A stretch of DNA of 58,632 bases, taken from Patescibacteria group bacterium (GTDB lineage Bacteria; Patescibacteriota; Minisyncoccia; Phycocordibacterales; SBAW01). The stretch covers positions 1-58,632 of the forward strand of contig JAIEMM010000005.1 in NCBI GenBank assembly GCA_019752125.1, written 5' to 3'. The notes under the pieces are model-generated. The model saw nothing but the letters and a program-made list of their open reading frames with translations. It made no database searches and had not been told where the DNA came from. The position numbers and the translations under genes were made by a program. Shown here one piece after another: positions 48,387 through 57,003 of the stretch; positions within the stretch are counted from its first letter, which is position 1; each line of letters opens with the position of its first letter.

Positions 48387-49439
48387 CTATTCAAACACAC
48401 GATACAGGGCAAGTTCAAGCGGTATGGCAGGTATAGGCGCTCGGTTCATATCTAAAAGAGCTGTTATAAGCTCTGCGAGCAAGGCTGCATTGAGAGCAGC
48501 TCCCTTTGGGCCAGCGAATTCTGAGAGGGTTTGTATATCATCTTCACTAAACTGTTCGCTGAGTTCTTTTGTAAGATCAGGCGCAAAACGGATCAACAAT
48601 ACCGCACGGATTTTTGCGAGTGCAAGCAACGTAAACACTTTTGGCTCAGTGCCCCCTGCAATCGCCGCATGGAACACGGTGAGGGCCTTTGCCATATCCT
48701 TCACAGAGAGCGCTTCCAAAAATTCATTAACTGTTTTAGATGATGGCGCACCAACAACACGCGCAACTTCTTCTTCAGAAAGTTTCTTATCTTCTGAAAT
48801 AGTCAGTACCTTCTGCAAAATACCGAGCGTATCGCGGAAGGAACCATCTCCCATAAGCGCAACAAGCTCAGCTCCTGCAGGAGTGATTGAGCCGCCCTCT
48901 TTCTTTGCGACATCGAGCACAAGCTTTTTAAGTGTTTCGTGCGAAGGATTTTTAAACTGGAATACTTGGCAGCGCGAGCGGATAGTTTCTGGAACCTTAT
49001 CAAGCTCTGTTGTCGCTAATACAAACACGACATGTTCAGGCGGCTCCTCAAGAGTTTTAAGCAGTGCCCCCCACGCAGCACCTGTAAGCGCGTGCGCTTC
49101 GTCTATTATGTAGAACTTATACGTCGACTCAAACGGTAGCGTTGCAACGCCCTCGCGCAGTTCACGAATTTCATCGATGCCGCGATTGCTGGCCGCATCC
49201 ATTTCATAGATGTCATTGTCGCTTGTACCAACAGCATGTGCGAGCGCGCGCGCCATAGATGTTTTTCCTGTTCCTCTGCCGCCAGCAAACAAATAGGCGT
49301 GTGCAATTTTCTTCTGTCCAACAGCAGCGGTAAGGACCGCAACAATAGTGTCCTGGTCGCGGAATTCAGAAAACCCCGCAGGCCTGTACTTACGGTACAG
49401 AGCAAGCGGGGCTCGCTGTAATGTAGGTGGTTTGGCCAT
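48387..49439 (-). CDS. dnaX: DNA polymerase III gamma/tau-type clamp loader subunit
   Basis: 350 residues. Walker A FAGGRGTGKTSMARALAHAV, Walker B FYIIDEAHALTGAAWGALLK (split), sensor 1 LATTELDKVPETIRSRCQVF with the SRC arginine finger, and the collar domain (LLALAKIRAVLLIRFAPDL). Between Walker A and the DAASNRGIDEIRELRE segment the usual Cys4 zinc module is missing; only about 11 residues join them. No tau tail is present. Loads the sliding clamp. Confidence 0.95.
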   Translation of the reverse strand: MAKPPTLQRAPLALYRKYRPAGFSEFRDQDTIVAVLTAAVGQKKIAHAYLFAGGRGTGKTSMARALAHAVGTSDNDIYEMDAASNRGIDEIRELREGVATLPFESTYKFYIIDEAHALTGAAWGALLKTLEEPPEHVVFVLATTELDKVPETIRSRCQVFQFKNPSHETLKKLVLDVAKKEGGSITPAGAELVALMGDGSFRDTLGILQKVLTISEDKKLSEEEVARVVGAPSSKTVNEFLEALSVKDMAKALTVFHAAIAGGTEPKVFTLLALAKIRAVLLIRFAPDLTKELSEQFSEDDIQTLSEFAGPKGAALNAALLAELITALLDMNRAPIPAIPLELALYRVFE

Positions 49440-49454
49440 CTACACCAGTATATA

Positions 49455-49829
49455 TTATTTCTTCTTAGAAACCTTTTTTACTGCTTTTGTAACCGATTTC
49501 TTTGCTCCAGCATCAATGTGCGCCCAAGTACCCATAAGGTCTTTTTTCATGTGCGCCAGTTCACCCACAGTAGCTCCAGCTGTTTTAGAATAGCGAGCCA
49601 CTACTTGCTGAACGATGGCAATATATTTTTTCTTATCTATATCGCTTACCTTCTCGACGGCTTCCATAACTTCTGCACGTGCTTTAAGCATCCAGCTCTT
49701 TACCTGTTTGCGATGCTGCGATGCGTGGTCTGAACCATAAAACCAATAGGCCCCTGCCGCTGCAACTGCGGCCGCCGCTGCAACTCCGACACCAAGCGCC
49801 ACTCCTGAATTATTTTGTTTTTTAGCCAT
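49455..49829 (-). CDS. Small lysine/alanine-rich protein with N-terminal hydrophobic segment
   Basis: 124 residues from MAKKQNNSGVALGVGVAAAA; TATACT ends 6 nt before this ATG (leaderless). One hydrophobic segment (VALGVGVAAAAAVAAAGAYW), then a helical domain and a very basic tail (KSVTKAVKKVSKKK) like histone H1 tails. It may be anchored with a DNA- or wall-binding tail; no family recognised. Confidence 0.65.
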   Translation of the reverse strand: MAKKQNNSGVALGVGVAAAAAVAAAGAYWFYGSDHASQHRKQVKSWMLKARAEVMEAVEKVSDIDKKKYIAIVQQVVARYSKTAGATVGELAHMKKDLMGTWAHIDAGAKKSVTKAVKKVSKKK

Positions 49830-49861
49830 GGAGCAAGTATACACCCACGGATGATGAAATT

Positions 49862-50185
49862 TTACTGAACGTCTTCAATGTGCTCAGGTGGCGTAGCTGG
49901 TTTTGGTTTTCGAGTAGCGCGTTTCTGTACCCGTGAGAGGAAAAAACCGAGAGCGACATCGATAATACTACGCACCTTTACACCTTCGTTCTTAATTTCA
50001 TGGCGGAGATCCTGGAAATCACGCTCGAGATCATCACTTACATTATTTATTTTGCGAACGATATCGCTTATATCTCGCATTATGCGTGCAATATAGAAAA
50101 GGATAACTCCAACCAAGATAGCAATCAGAATGGTTGAGACTGAGGAAATAAAGAAGAAAATATTCGCGTGCAAAATATCGTTCAT
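49862..50185 (-). CDS. Single-helix membrane protein with coiled coil (DUF948-like)
   Basis: 107 residues: helix ISSVSTILIAILVGVILFYIARI, a coiled coil (ISDIVRKINNVSDDLERDFQ) and a basic/proline-rich end. Resembles small septation/stress-associated proteins of the DUF948 type. Stop lies 33 nt before the next gene, start 4 nt after dus. Confidence 0.6.
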   Translation of the reverse strand: MNDILHANIFFFISSVSTILIAILVGVILFYIARIMRDISDIVRKINNVSDDLERDFQDLRHEIKNEGVKVRSIIDVALGFFLSRVQKRATRKPKPATPPEHIEDVQ

Positions 50186-50189
50186 ACAC

Positions 50190-51155
50190 CTATTCTACTC
50201 TGTCTTCCAAAAAAGCTCCGATTATATTTTCGATCTCCTGTGCATTAGTCGTTTCCATAAGCTTCATTCTCAGTTCCTTCGCTCCAGTAAAGCCTTCAAC
50301 ATACGCTTTAAAGTGCTTCTTCATCAGTGCGAAGTTTTTTATGTCTCCAAGCATCTCTTCAAACATCTTTGAATGCTCTACCGCGACTCGGAGGCGAGTT
50401 CCTAGATCAGGTTTTACCTCAGAAAACAACCATGGGTTACCGAAGATGGCGCGGCCGAGCATTGCACCATCCGCGCCACTCTCTGCAACTTTCTGTTTTG
50501 CATCTTCTAAATCTTTCAAATCGCCATTTCCAAGAATAAGAGTTTTGCTTCCAAGTTCATTACGAATCTCAACTGCACATTTGACCCTCTCCCATCTGGC
50601 AGGCACAGCGGACATTTCTTTGCGTGTACGAGCGTGGATAGTAACCGCTGCTGGCTCTGCAGAGAGAATTTTTGGCAACCATTCTTCGAGAACATCTTTG
50701 TTATATCCCAGTCGCGTCTTCACTGACACAGGGAGGTTTGGAGCCCCTCGCTTTGCGGCTTCTATAATTTCCACAGCAAGTTCGGGTGTCGTGATAAGCT
50801 TCGCGCCCGCGCCCTGTTTTTCAATAGATTTGTCTGGGCAGCCCATGTTTATATCGATTCCGTCAAAACCCAACTCCTGCGCAAGCGCAGCCGCCTTCTC
50901 CATCATTTCTGGTTTTGAAGTAAAAAGCTGTGCAACAATTGGGCGTTCTGCTTCACTAAATTTCAAATCGCGAAGGAGTTTCTCTTTTCCTTCTGGGGTA
51001 GCCAGTATCAAACCATCTGCAGACACAAATTCAGTCCACAGCACGTCCGGTTTGCCGTACTTCGCTATAAGCGCGCGAAATGCCATGTCTGTGACATTCG
51101 CAAGCGGCGCAAGCACGAAAAATGGCTTTGGCAGGTCTTCCCAGAATCCTTTCAT
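50190..51155 (-). CDS. dus: tRNA-dihydrouridine synthase
   Basis: 321 residues. FVLAPLANVTDMAFRALIAK, FDGIDINMGCPDKSIEKQGA (catalytic Cys in NMGCPDK, ~residue 108), GAGAKLITTPELA, VSVKTRLGYNK and AVTIHARTRKEMSA plus LILGNGDLKDL and GADGAMLGRAIFGNPW are FMN-barrel motifs. It reduces uridine in tRNA D-loops using NADPH. Continues the run with ftsQ and serS, 12 nt upstream. Confidence 0.95.
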   Translation of the reverse strand: MKGFWEDLPKPFFVLAPLANVTDMAFRALIAKYGKPDVLWTEFVSADGLILATPEGKEKLLRDLKFSEAERPIVAQLFTSKPEMMEKAAALAQELGFDGIDINMGCPDKSIEKQGAGAKLITTPELAVEIIEAAKRGAPNLPVSVKTRLGYNKDVLEEWLPKILSAEPAAVTIHARTRKEMSAVPARWERVKCAVEIRNELGSKTLILGNGDLKDLEDAKQKVAESGADGAMLGRAIFGNPWLFSEVKPDLGTRLRVAVEHSKMFEEMLGDIKNFALMKKHFKAYVEGFTGAKELRMKLMETTNAQEIENIIGAFLEDRVE

Positions 51156-51167
51156 AGAGACACCGTA

Positions 51168-51977
51168 CTAATTTTTGAGCTTGTAGTAAACCTTGTCACC
51201 AAAACGCAGGTCAATGTAGTCAAACTCAGAAAGTGCATGGGTTGTAAAGGGGGCGGCTGTCAGCGTTAGAGTAAAGCGCTGGAAAATATCTCCCCCACTC
51301 TCTCCGAGTGCGAATACTATTTCATACCCGCCAGAGCTACTGAGACGAACGTCATTATGCTCATCCACTGTAACTGTTGTGATGGTGGCCGGAGCAATTT
51401 TTTTTGCAAACGTTTCAACTAAGGCAGACAGTGAGTGAAATGTTGCAGGTGTGAGAAATTGTTTAGGTAATGGACCATCTGAAAGTGCGCCGAGGTATAC
51501 CCTGTACACATTGCCTGAATATTCTGGCGCATGTGCATACGCAAGTCCACTTTCATCAAGCAACACACACTGGGTTGAATCTGCAGAAGGACACCATAGC
51601 GCAGAGGGTGTGCGCTCAGCTACTGTGATAGCGACGGTATGGAAATCGAGCGCGCGCACATCAACACTCCCAAGCGTTGGGTACAGTCTGTGAAGATCCT
51701 CTTCTATATTCTTTTTAGGGTAGAGAAAAATGTTTGCTTTTGAAAATAGCCCGGCGTAGCTGCCAACGATATCATCACGAACAACTTCTTCTATTGAAGT
51801 TTGCGGAATCACATTTTCCCCCGACACAGACACGTGCGTAATGCGCAGCAGCGAAGTGTTCGCAACCCATAGGCACAGCAAAAACAAGAGCACGAGAATC
51901 GCAAAAATAATTCCTGCTACTATCAGCAGTCTCTTACGACGTTTCTGTTTAATACTTGAAGATGCAATACGAACCAC
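51168..51977 (-). CDS. ftsQ: Cell division protein FtsQ/DivIB-like (POTRA)
   Basis: 269 residues. Basic N-terminus, one helix (LLIVAGIIFAILVLLFLLCL), POTRA domain (ITHVSVSGENVIPQTSIEEV, IFLYPKKNIEEDLHRLYPTL, VAITVAERTPSALW) and the FtsQ beta-domain (FDYIDLRFGDKVYYK at the end). It recruits and regulates divisome proteins. GTG start; TAAAAT ends 6 nt upstream. Located between serS and dus. Confidence 0.88.
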   Translation of the reverse strand: MVRIASSSIKQKRRKRLLIVAGIIFAILVLLFLLCLWVANTSLLRITHVSVSGENVIPQTSIEEVVRDDIVGSYAGLFSKANIFLYPKKNIEEDLHRLYPTLGSVDVRALDFHTVAITVAERTPSALWCPSADSTQCVLLDESGLAYAHAPEYSGNVYRVYLGALSDGPLPKQFLTPATFHSLSALVETFAKKIAPATITTVTVDEHNDVRLSSSGGYEIVFALGESGGDIFQRFTLTLTAAPFTTHALSEFDYIDLRFGDKVYYKLKN

Positions 51978-51991
51978 CTTCTGATTTTAAC

Positions 51992-53278
51992 CTATTTCTG
52001 AGGCTCTATTTTTTCGCGGCCGCCCATGTATGGACGAAGGACTTCTGGGATGGTGACCGTACCATCTTCGTGTTGATTGTTTTCAAGAATGGCAGCCAGT
52101 GGGCGCTGTGAGAAGGCAGTTGCGTCGTTCATGTGGACTGGCTCAAGCGTTCCGTCCGTACGGCGCACGCGTGTGTTCAAACGGCGCGCCTGGAACCCGC
52201 CAATATAGTCAGATGTGTTTGTTTCGCGGTATGTATCTTGGCCTGGCATCCAGGTTTCAATGTCTATTTGTCGCTGGTCTGGGAAACCCATGTCTCCTGT
52301 GCAGATTGAAACTACCTGGTACGGAAGTTTAAGCTGCTGCAACAAATATTCCTGGATTGCCACCATCAAATTCTGTTCCGCCAAGCCGTCTTCGGGCTTA
52401 GAGAACGTTTCCATCTCGAGTTTGTCGAATTGGTGCAAACGCAAAATACCGCGAGTGTCTTTTCCTGCAGCACCTGCTTCACGACGGAAGGCTGGAGTCA
52501 TAGCTGCGTATCGCAAAGGCAATTGTTCTTCCTTCAAGATTTCATCCATGTGTATAGGCCCAAGCGTATGTTCAGCGCTGCCCACGAACACCATGTCGTC
52601 TTTCTCAAAGTAGTAGCGTTCATCTATAGGGTCGAGACGTGCCATGCGGTTCATCACCTGCGAACGCATAAGGATTGGTGGAATCACTGGAGTGAATGGT
52701 TTGCTACTTACCGTAAGACCAGCTCCTTCAATAATTTTTTTAAGAGTTTCCTCTGAAATAAGAGTGTCAAACCCAAAACGCATCATCGCCATTTCAAGCA
52801 ACGCCATGTCGCCTTTCAAATATACAAAACGAGCACCGCTCACTTCTGCAGCTTTTTCGCCATCAATTATTCCTAAATTTTTTCCCAAATCCCAATGAGC
52901 TTTGGGGGCAAATGGGAACTGTGGTTTTTCTCCCCATTGGCGAATTACTACGTTGCCAGATTCATCGGGGCCGATTGGAGTATCGGCAGAAGGGATGTTT
53001 GGAATCTTTATTAAAAGAGATACAAGTTCTTTTTCTGTTGCCTGGTGTTTCTCTTCAGCGACCCTAAGCTCTTCTTTTAAGCGCTTTCCTGCTTCAAAGT
53101 CGCGAGCTTCCTGCGCCTGGTTGCGCTTCTGGTTGATATCGCCTATCTCGGTAGAGTTTTTCTTACGTTCTTCGGCAAGCACTAAAATGCGGTCGAGGTC
53201 TATACCCTCCCGGTTCTTGTTTTTGATTGCTGCGCGGACGATGTCCGGGTTTTCGCGAATGAAAGCGATGTCTAACAT
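51992..53278 (-). CDS. serS: Seryl-tRNA synthetase
   Basis: 428 residues from MLDIAFIRENPDIVRAAIKN; an in-frame extension of 9 residues (MPVGRQATY) is repeat-derived and not family-like. N-terminal coiled coil (RKKNSTEIGDINQKRNQAQE), then the class II core with motif 2 (FRREAGAAGKDTRGILRLHQ) and motif 3 (GTLEPVHMNDATAFSQRPLAA). Charges tRNA-Ser. Divergent from dprA. Confidence 0.97.
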   Translation of the reverse strand: MLDIAFIRENPDIVRAAIKNKNREGIDLDRILVLAEERKKNSTEIGDINQKRNQAQEARDFEAGKRLKEELRVAEEKHQATEKELVSLLIKIPNIPSADTPIGPDESGNVVIRQWGEKPQFPFAPKAHWDLGKNLGIIDGEKAAEVSGARFVYLKGDMALLEMAMMRFGFDTLISEETLKKIIEGAGLTVSSKPFTPVIPPILMRSQVMNRMARLDPIDERYYFEKDDMVFVGSAEHTLGPIHMDEILKEEQLPLRYAAMTPAFRREAGAAGKDTRGILRLHQFDKLEMETFSKPEDGLAEQNLMVAIQEYLLQQLKLPYQVVSICTGDMGFPDQRQIDIETWMPGQDTYRETNTSDYIGGFQARRLNTRVRRTDGTLEPVHMNDATAFSQRPLAAILENNQHEDGTVTIPEVLRPYMGGREKIEPQK

Positions 53279-53285
53279 ATAGGTG

Positions 53286-53307
53286 GCCTGCCTGCCGACA
53301 GGCAAGC
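53286..53307. repeat. Palindrome GCCTGCCTGCC-GACAGGCAAGC-type
   Basis: 22-bp repeat between the divergent serS and dprA starts; related to the apbE repeat at 22072. Confidence 0.7.
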
Positions 53308-53321
53308 TCTACAATACTATA

Positions 53322-54191
53322 ATGCGTTTCCCTATAGGACAACTAGAGTTTGAGGACTTCCCAGAGCGGCTTAGAGAAATACCGGACGCACCAGAAAGAC
53401 TCTTTATACGAGGGCGGATGCCGGAAAAAGAACGTGTGCTCCTGTGTGTCGTTGGCTCCCGAAGCGCAACATCGTATGGACGGCGAATCACACACAAACT
53501 TATTGCGGGTTTGGCTCAGTATCCTATTGCCATAGTTTCGGGCCTGGCGCACGGTATAGACACCGAAGCTCACAAAGCCGCACTCGACGTTGGCCTTCCA
53601 ACTATTGCCGTACTTCCCTCCTCACTCGACGAAGCATCTATCTATCCTGCGGGCAATAGTATTCTCGCTCAAAACATACTATTAAAAGGAGGGTGTTTGT
53701 TGAGCGAGAATGAAGCTCCATTTAAAGCCATGTTGCATTCGTTTGCAGAGCGCAACCGCGTAATGGCTGGGATGTCTAAAGCAACTCTTATTATAGAAGC
53801 GGGAGAACGGTCGGGAACGCTTATTACGGCAAAACTTGCCCTCTCATATAACAGCGAAGTACTCGCCATACCCCACGAGCTTGGGCGGCCAACAGGTGCA
53901 GGTGTAAACCGCCTTATCCACGAAGGCGCAACGCTAGTGCGCGACAGTATTGATATCGCCCAATCTCTTGGATTTAAAACAGACCCTTCGACAAGCTCAG
54001 GGCAAGCGACCTTGCCAACCGACCTCACAGACACAGAAGCTGCCGTGCTTGAAATTTTAATTGAGCCTCTTATGCACGATGAAATAATAGAGAGTTTGAG
54101 CGTAGCTACGAAGGATATTCATATAGCATTATCGTCGTTATTGCTTCGCGGTTTGATTATCGAGCGATTAGGAAAAATTGAACGTGTATGA
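53322..54191 (+). CDS. dprA: DNA processing protein DprA
   Basis: 289 residues from MRFPIGQLEFEDFPERLREI; TACAAT ends 6 nt before this ATG. The Rossmann-like DprA core: VVGSRSATSYGRRITHKLIA, IVSGLAHGIDTEAHKAALD, TIAVLPSSLD, ILLKGGCLLSENEA, RNRVMAGMSKATLIIEAGE and GTLITAKLAL. It loads RecA on incoming single strands during transformation. A PSTSSGQA insert near residue 228 comes from the repeat at 53984. C-terminal winged-helix domain present. Confidence 0.95.
   Translation: MRFPIGQLEFEDFPERLREIPDAPERLFIRGRMPEKERVLLCVVGSRSATSYGRRITHKLIAGLAQYPIAIVSGLAHGIDTEAHKAALDVGLPTIAVLPSSLDEASIYPAGNSILAQNILLKGGCLLSENEAPFKAMLHSFAERNRVMAGMSKATLIIEAGERSGTLITAKLALSYNSEVLAIPHELGRPTGAGVNRLIHEGATLVRDSIDIAQSLGFKTDPSTSSGQATLPTDLTDTEAAVLEILIEPLMHDEIIESLSVATKDIHIALSSLLLRGLIIERLGKIERV
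53984..54006. repeat. CCCTTCGACAAGCTCAGGG-type repeat in dprA
   Basis: In-frame element encoding PSTSSGQA. The downstream GGCAAGCGACCTTGCC also forms a short hairpin. This repeat type and its SSGQA peptide are familiar from many Parcubacteria genomes. Confidence 0.75.
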
Positions 54192-54204
54192 TAGAAGATA
54201 CTGC

Positions 54205-56553
54205 ATGAAGCTTGTAATTGTTGAGTCCCCAGCAAAAGCAAAGACGATCGAAAAGTATCTGAAGGAGGTAGATGCCGCCGGTGACTTTATCGTACGCGCA
54301 TCAGTGGGCCATGTACGCGACCTCCCCAAGAGCAACAAGAAAGCTATCGACATCGAGGCTGGCTTCGTGCCGCACTACGAGGTGGTGCCTGGCAAACAAG
54401 AAGTAATCAGCGACCTCAAAGCACTCGCAAAAAAAGCTGATGAAGTTATCCTCGCAACCGACCCCGACCGTGAGGGTGAAGCTATCGCCTGGCACATCCA
54501 GGAGGAGCTAGGCCTTAAGAAACCAGAACGCATCGTCTTCCACGAAATCACCAAGGAGGCTATCCAAGAGGCACTCGAGCATCCGCGCAAAATTGATGAA
54601 AACCTCCGCCAAGCGCAGGAAGCACGCCGCGTGTTGGACCGCCTTGTAGGCTACGACCTCTCCGGCCTTATTTGGAAAAAGGTACGATACGGCCTGTCCG
54701 CTGGCCGCGTACAGTCTCCTGCACTCCGCATATTGATGGAGCGCGAGCGCGAAATTAGAAAATTCGTACCGCAAACATTCTATGTAGTTTCTGCTAACAC
54801 TGAAACAAAAAAGAAAGAGGGTCTCTCACTTACCGCAAACCGCGACTTGGGAGATAAAAATGATGCCGACAAAGTTATAGACCTTGTTAAAAAAGAAGGG
54901 CTCACAGTTGCAGGCGTCACAGAAACTGAAGCGAAGCGCTCAACTCGCGCACCTTTCACAACCTCGACTCTTCAGCAGGCGGCGAGCTCCCGCCTTGGCT
55001 TCTCCCCTGCCAACACTATGCGCATTGCGCAGAAACTCTACGAAGCCGGCCATATCACCTATATGCGTACGGACTCGACCAACCTCGGCAAGCCAGCTCA
55101 GGCGGCGATTCTCAAACAAATAGAAAAGAAATACGGCAAGGAGTACGCCGTGCCACATGTATTTACTGCAAAATCTAAAAACGCTCAGGAGGCACACGAA
55201 GCTGTTCGCCCTACACACGTAGAAAAAGAATCGCTTGGCACAACTCCTGAACAAAAGCGTTTGTATGAACTTATTTGGGCGCGCACAGTTGCGTCACAAA
55301 TGGCAGATGCAAAAATACTCCGCACGCGCATTACTGCAAAAACAGACACAAATATTGTTGCGTATGAAAAGGCTCACGTAGAGTCGCACACAGGCGACGA
55401 TGAGGTGCAGGAAACTGAAGGTCAGTCGGATTTCGTTACCTACTCTCTTGAGTTTGGAAAAGATAAGAAAAAAGATGGAGATGATTTTGTATTCGTCGCA
55501 AACGGTTCCCGTGTTCTTTTTGACGGATGGCTTAAGGCCGACCCAGCTGCACGCGGAGAAGATGTTGAGCTTCCTGAAGTAAAAGAAGGCGAAACGCTTA
55601 AAGTGAATGATGTCCACGCTGATGCAAAGCAGACAACTCCTCCTCAACGCTACACAGAAGCAGGTCTTATTAAAGAACTTGAAAAACGCGGCATTGGCCG
55701 CCCTTCAACATACGCATCTATTATGCGAACGCTTGAAGTGCGCGGCTACGTTACAAAAGAAGGCCGTGCGCTTACGCCAACAGACACAGGCGATGTCGTT
55801 TCAACATTCTTGGAAGATAACTTCCCTACGTATATCAGCGATACTTTTACCGCAGAGATGGAAGACGAGCTCGACGACATCGCTCAAGGTAAGCGTGAAT
55901 ATGTAAAAACCCTTAAAGATTTCTACACTCCGTTTCTTAAAGAAATAAAAATAAAAGACAAAGAGGCTGGAAAGATTACAGACTTGGGGCCTGCTCCGGA
56001 AGAATTTACCTGCCCTATCTGCAACTCGCCGATGGTGTTCAAACTTTCTCGCCAAGGAAAGTTTATGAGCTGTTCTCGTTTCCCAGACTGTATGGGCGCA
56101 CGCACAGAGTTGGGTGAAGTTATTTCAAACGATCCCGCAAAACCAATAGGCACTCACCCAGAGACGGGGCTACCTATCTATATCCTTTCCGGCCGCTTTG
56201 GCCCGTATGTGCAGATGGGAGAAATGCCAACAGGCAAAGGTTCTACTAAAAAAGCAAAACCAAAACGCGCGTCAATTCCAAAAGAAAAAGATCCAGCAAC
56301 TCTTACAGTTGATGAAGCTGTTCACTATTTGGCACTTCCTCGTCTGCTCGGGACACACCCAGACACTGGCATAGATATCGTCGCCAACACTGGCCGCTTT
56401 GGCCCCTACATCGCCCACCTCACAAAACCTAAAGCTGACTTCCGTTCTATAAAACAAGAAAGCCCATACGATATCACCTTCGAACGCGCACTAGAAATTC
56501 TCAAAGAAGAAAAGAAACGCCGCGGCTTCCGCGCAAAGAAAGTAGCTGAATAA
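54205..56553 (+). CDS. topA: DNA topoisomerase I (type IA)
   Basis: 782 residues from MKLVIVESPAKAKTIEKYLK; a 9-residue upstream extension overlaps the dprA stop and is not family-like. TOPRIM: TDPDREGEAIAWHIQEEL; active-site Tyr in ITYMRTDSTNL; decatenation-domain motif RPSTYASIMRTLEVRG; one Cys4 zinc finger (CPICNSPMVF ... CSRFPDCMG) and C-terminal beta domains (HPETGLPIYILSGRFGPYVQ). It relaxes negative supercoils. Confidence 0.97.
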   Translation: MKLVIVESPAKAKTIEKYLKEVDAAGDFIVRASVGHVRDLPKSNKKAIDIEAGFVPHYEVVPGKQEVISDLKALAKKADEVILATDPDREGEAIAWHIQEELGLKKPERIVFHEITKEAIQEALEHPRKIDENLRQAQEARRVLDRLVGYDLSGLIWKKVRYGLSAGRVQSPALRILMEREREIRKFVPQTFYVVSANTETKKKEGLSLTANRDLGDKNDADKVIDLVKKEGLTVAGVTETEAKRSTRAPFTTSTLQQAASSRLGFSPANTMRIAQKLYEAGHITYMRTDSTNLGKPAQAAILKQIEKKYGKEYAVPHVFTAKSKNAQEAHEAVRPTHVEKESLGTTPEQKRLYELIWARTVASQMADAKILRTRITAKTDTNIVAYEKAHVESHTGDDEVQETEGQSDFVTYSLEFGKDKKKDGDDFVFVANGSRVLFDGWLKADPAARGEDVELPEVKEGETLKVNDVHADAKQTTPPQRYTEAGLIKELEKRGIGRPSTYASIMRTLEVRGYVTKEGRALTPTDTGDVVSTFLEDNFPTYISDTFTAEMEDELDDIAQGKREYVKTLKDFYTPFLKEIKIKDKEAGKITDLGPAPEEFTCPICNSPMVFKLSRQGKFMSCSRFPDCMGARTELGEVISNDPAKPIGTHPETGLPIYILSGRFGPYVQMGEMPTGKGSTKKAKPKRASIPKEKDPATLTVDEAVHYLALPRLLGTHPDTGIDIVANTGRFGPYIAHLTKPKADFRSIKQESPYDITFERALEILKEEKKRRGFRAKKVAE

Positions 56554-56578
56554 AAAAATCCGGACATTCGTCCGGATT
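56552..56578 (-). terminator. Rho-independent terminator (convergent)
   Basis: ATCCGGAC-attc-GTCCGGAT stem with a T-run on the minus strand; serves the 112-residue orphan. Confidence 0.85.
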
Positions 56579-56916
56579 CATTCTGTAAAGATGTACTTGT
56601 CCATAAGCTCTTCTGCGGTCTCCTCGGTGAGCCCAAGAAGGGTAAGGCTGAGGGTCGTGAAATCTCGAAGCTCTTTCATGTTCGTGAGCTGTGGCCCTCG
56701 ATACATCGACAGAACCTTGTGGTCAGGAGGTGAGGCATAGACCCTGAGTTTGATCAGGGCAGACTGTACCGACATGTCCAGGGCGCCGTCGGCCATCTCT
56801 TCGGCCACAAAGCCTGCTTCCATGGAACCCTCCAGACCATTCTGCCTGAGGATGTTCTGTTTGATTTCCGCAATTGCCTTCTTGCGCAAATGCTGATCGA
56901 TTACAATCTCAACCAT
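56578..56916 (-). CDS. Hypothetical protein, 112 aa
   Basis: Soluble helical/beta protein (MVEIVIDQHLRKKAIAEIKQ, VQSALIKLRVYASPPDHKVL, LRDFTTLSLTLLGLTEETAE). AGGGAG Shine-Dalgarno 5 nt upstream. No family recognised; a single-gene unit with a private terminator between topA and relA. Confidence 0.65.
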   Translation of the reverse strand: MVEIVIDQHLRKKAIAEIKQNILRQNGLEGSMEAGFVAEEMADGALDMSVQSALIKLRVYASPPDHKVLSMYRGPQLTNMKELRDFTTLSLTLLGLTEETAEELMDKYIFTE

Positions 56917-57003
56917 TTTTTCTCCCTTGGAACTTAATTCATTTCTAGTTCTACTAAAAGCCCTGCTTTTGTCAATTAAACAACAAGGAGTAGACTAGGA
57001 GTA

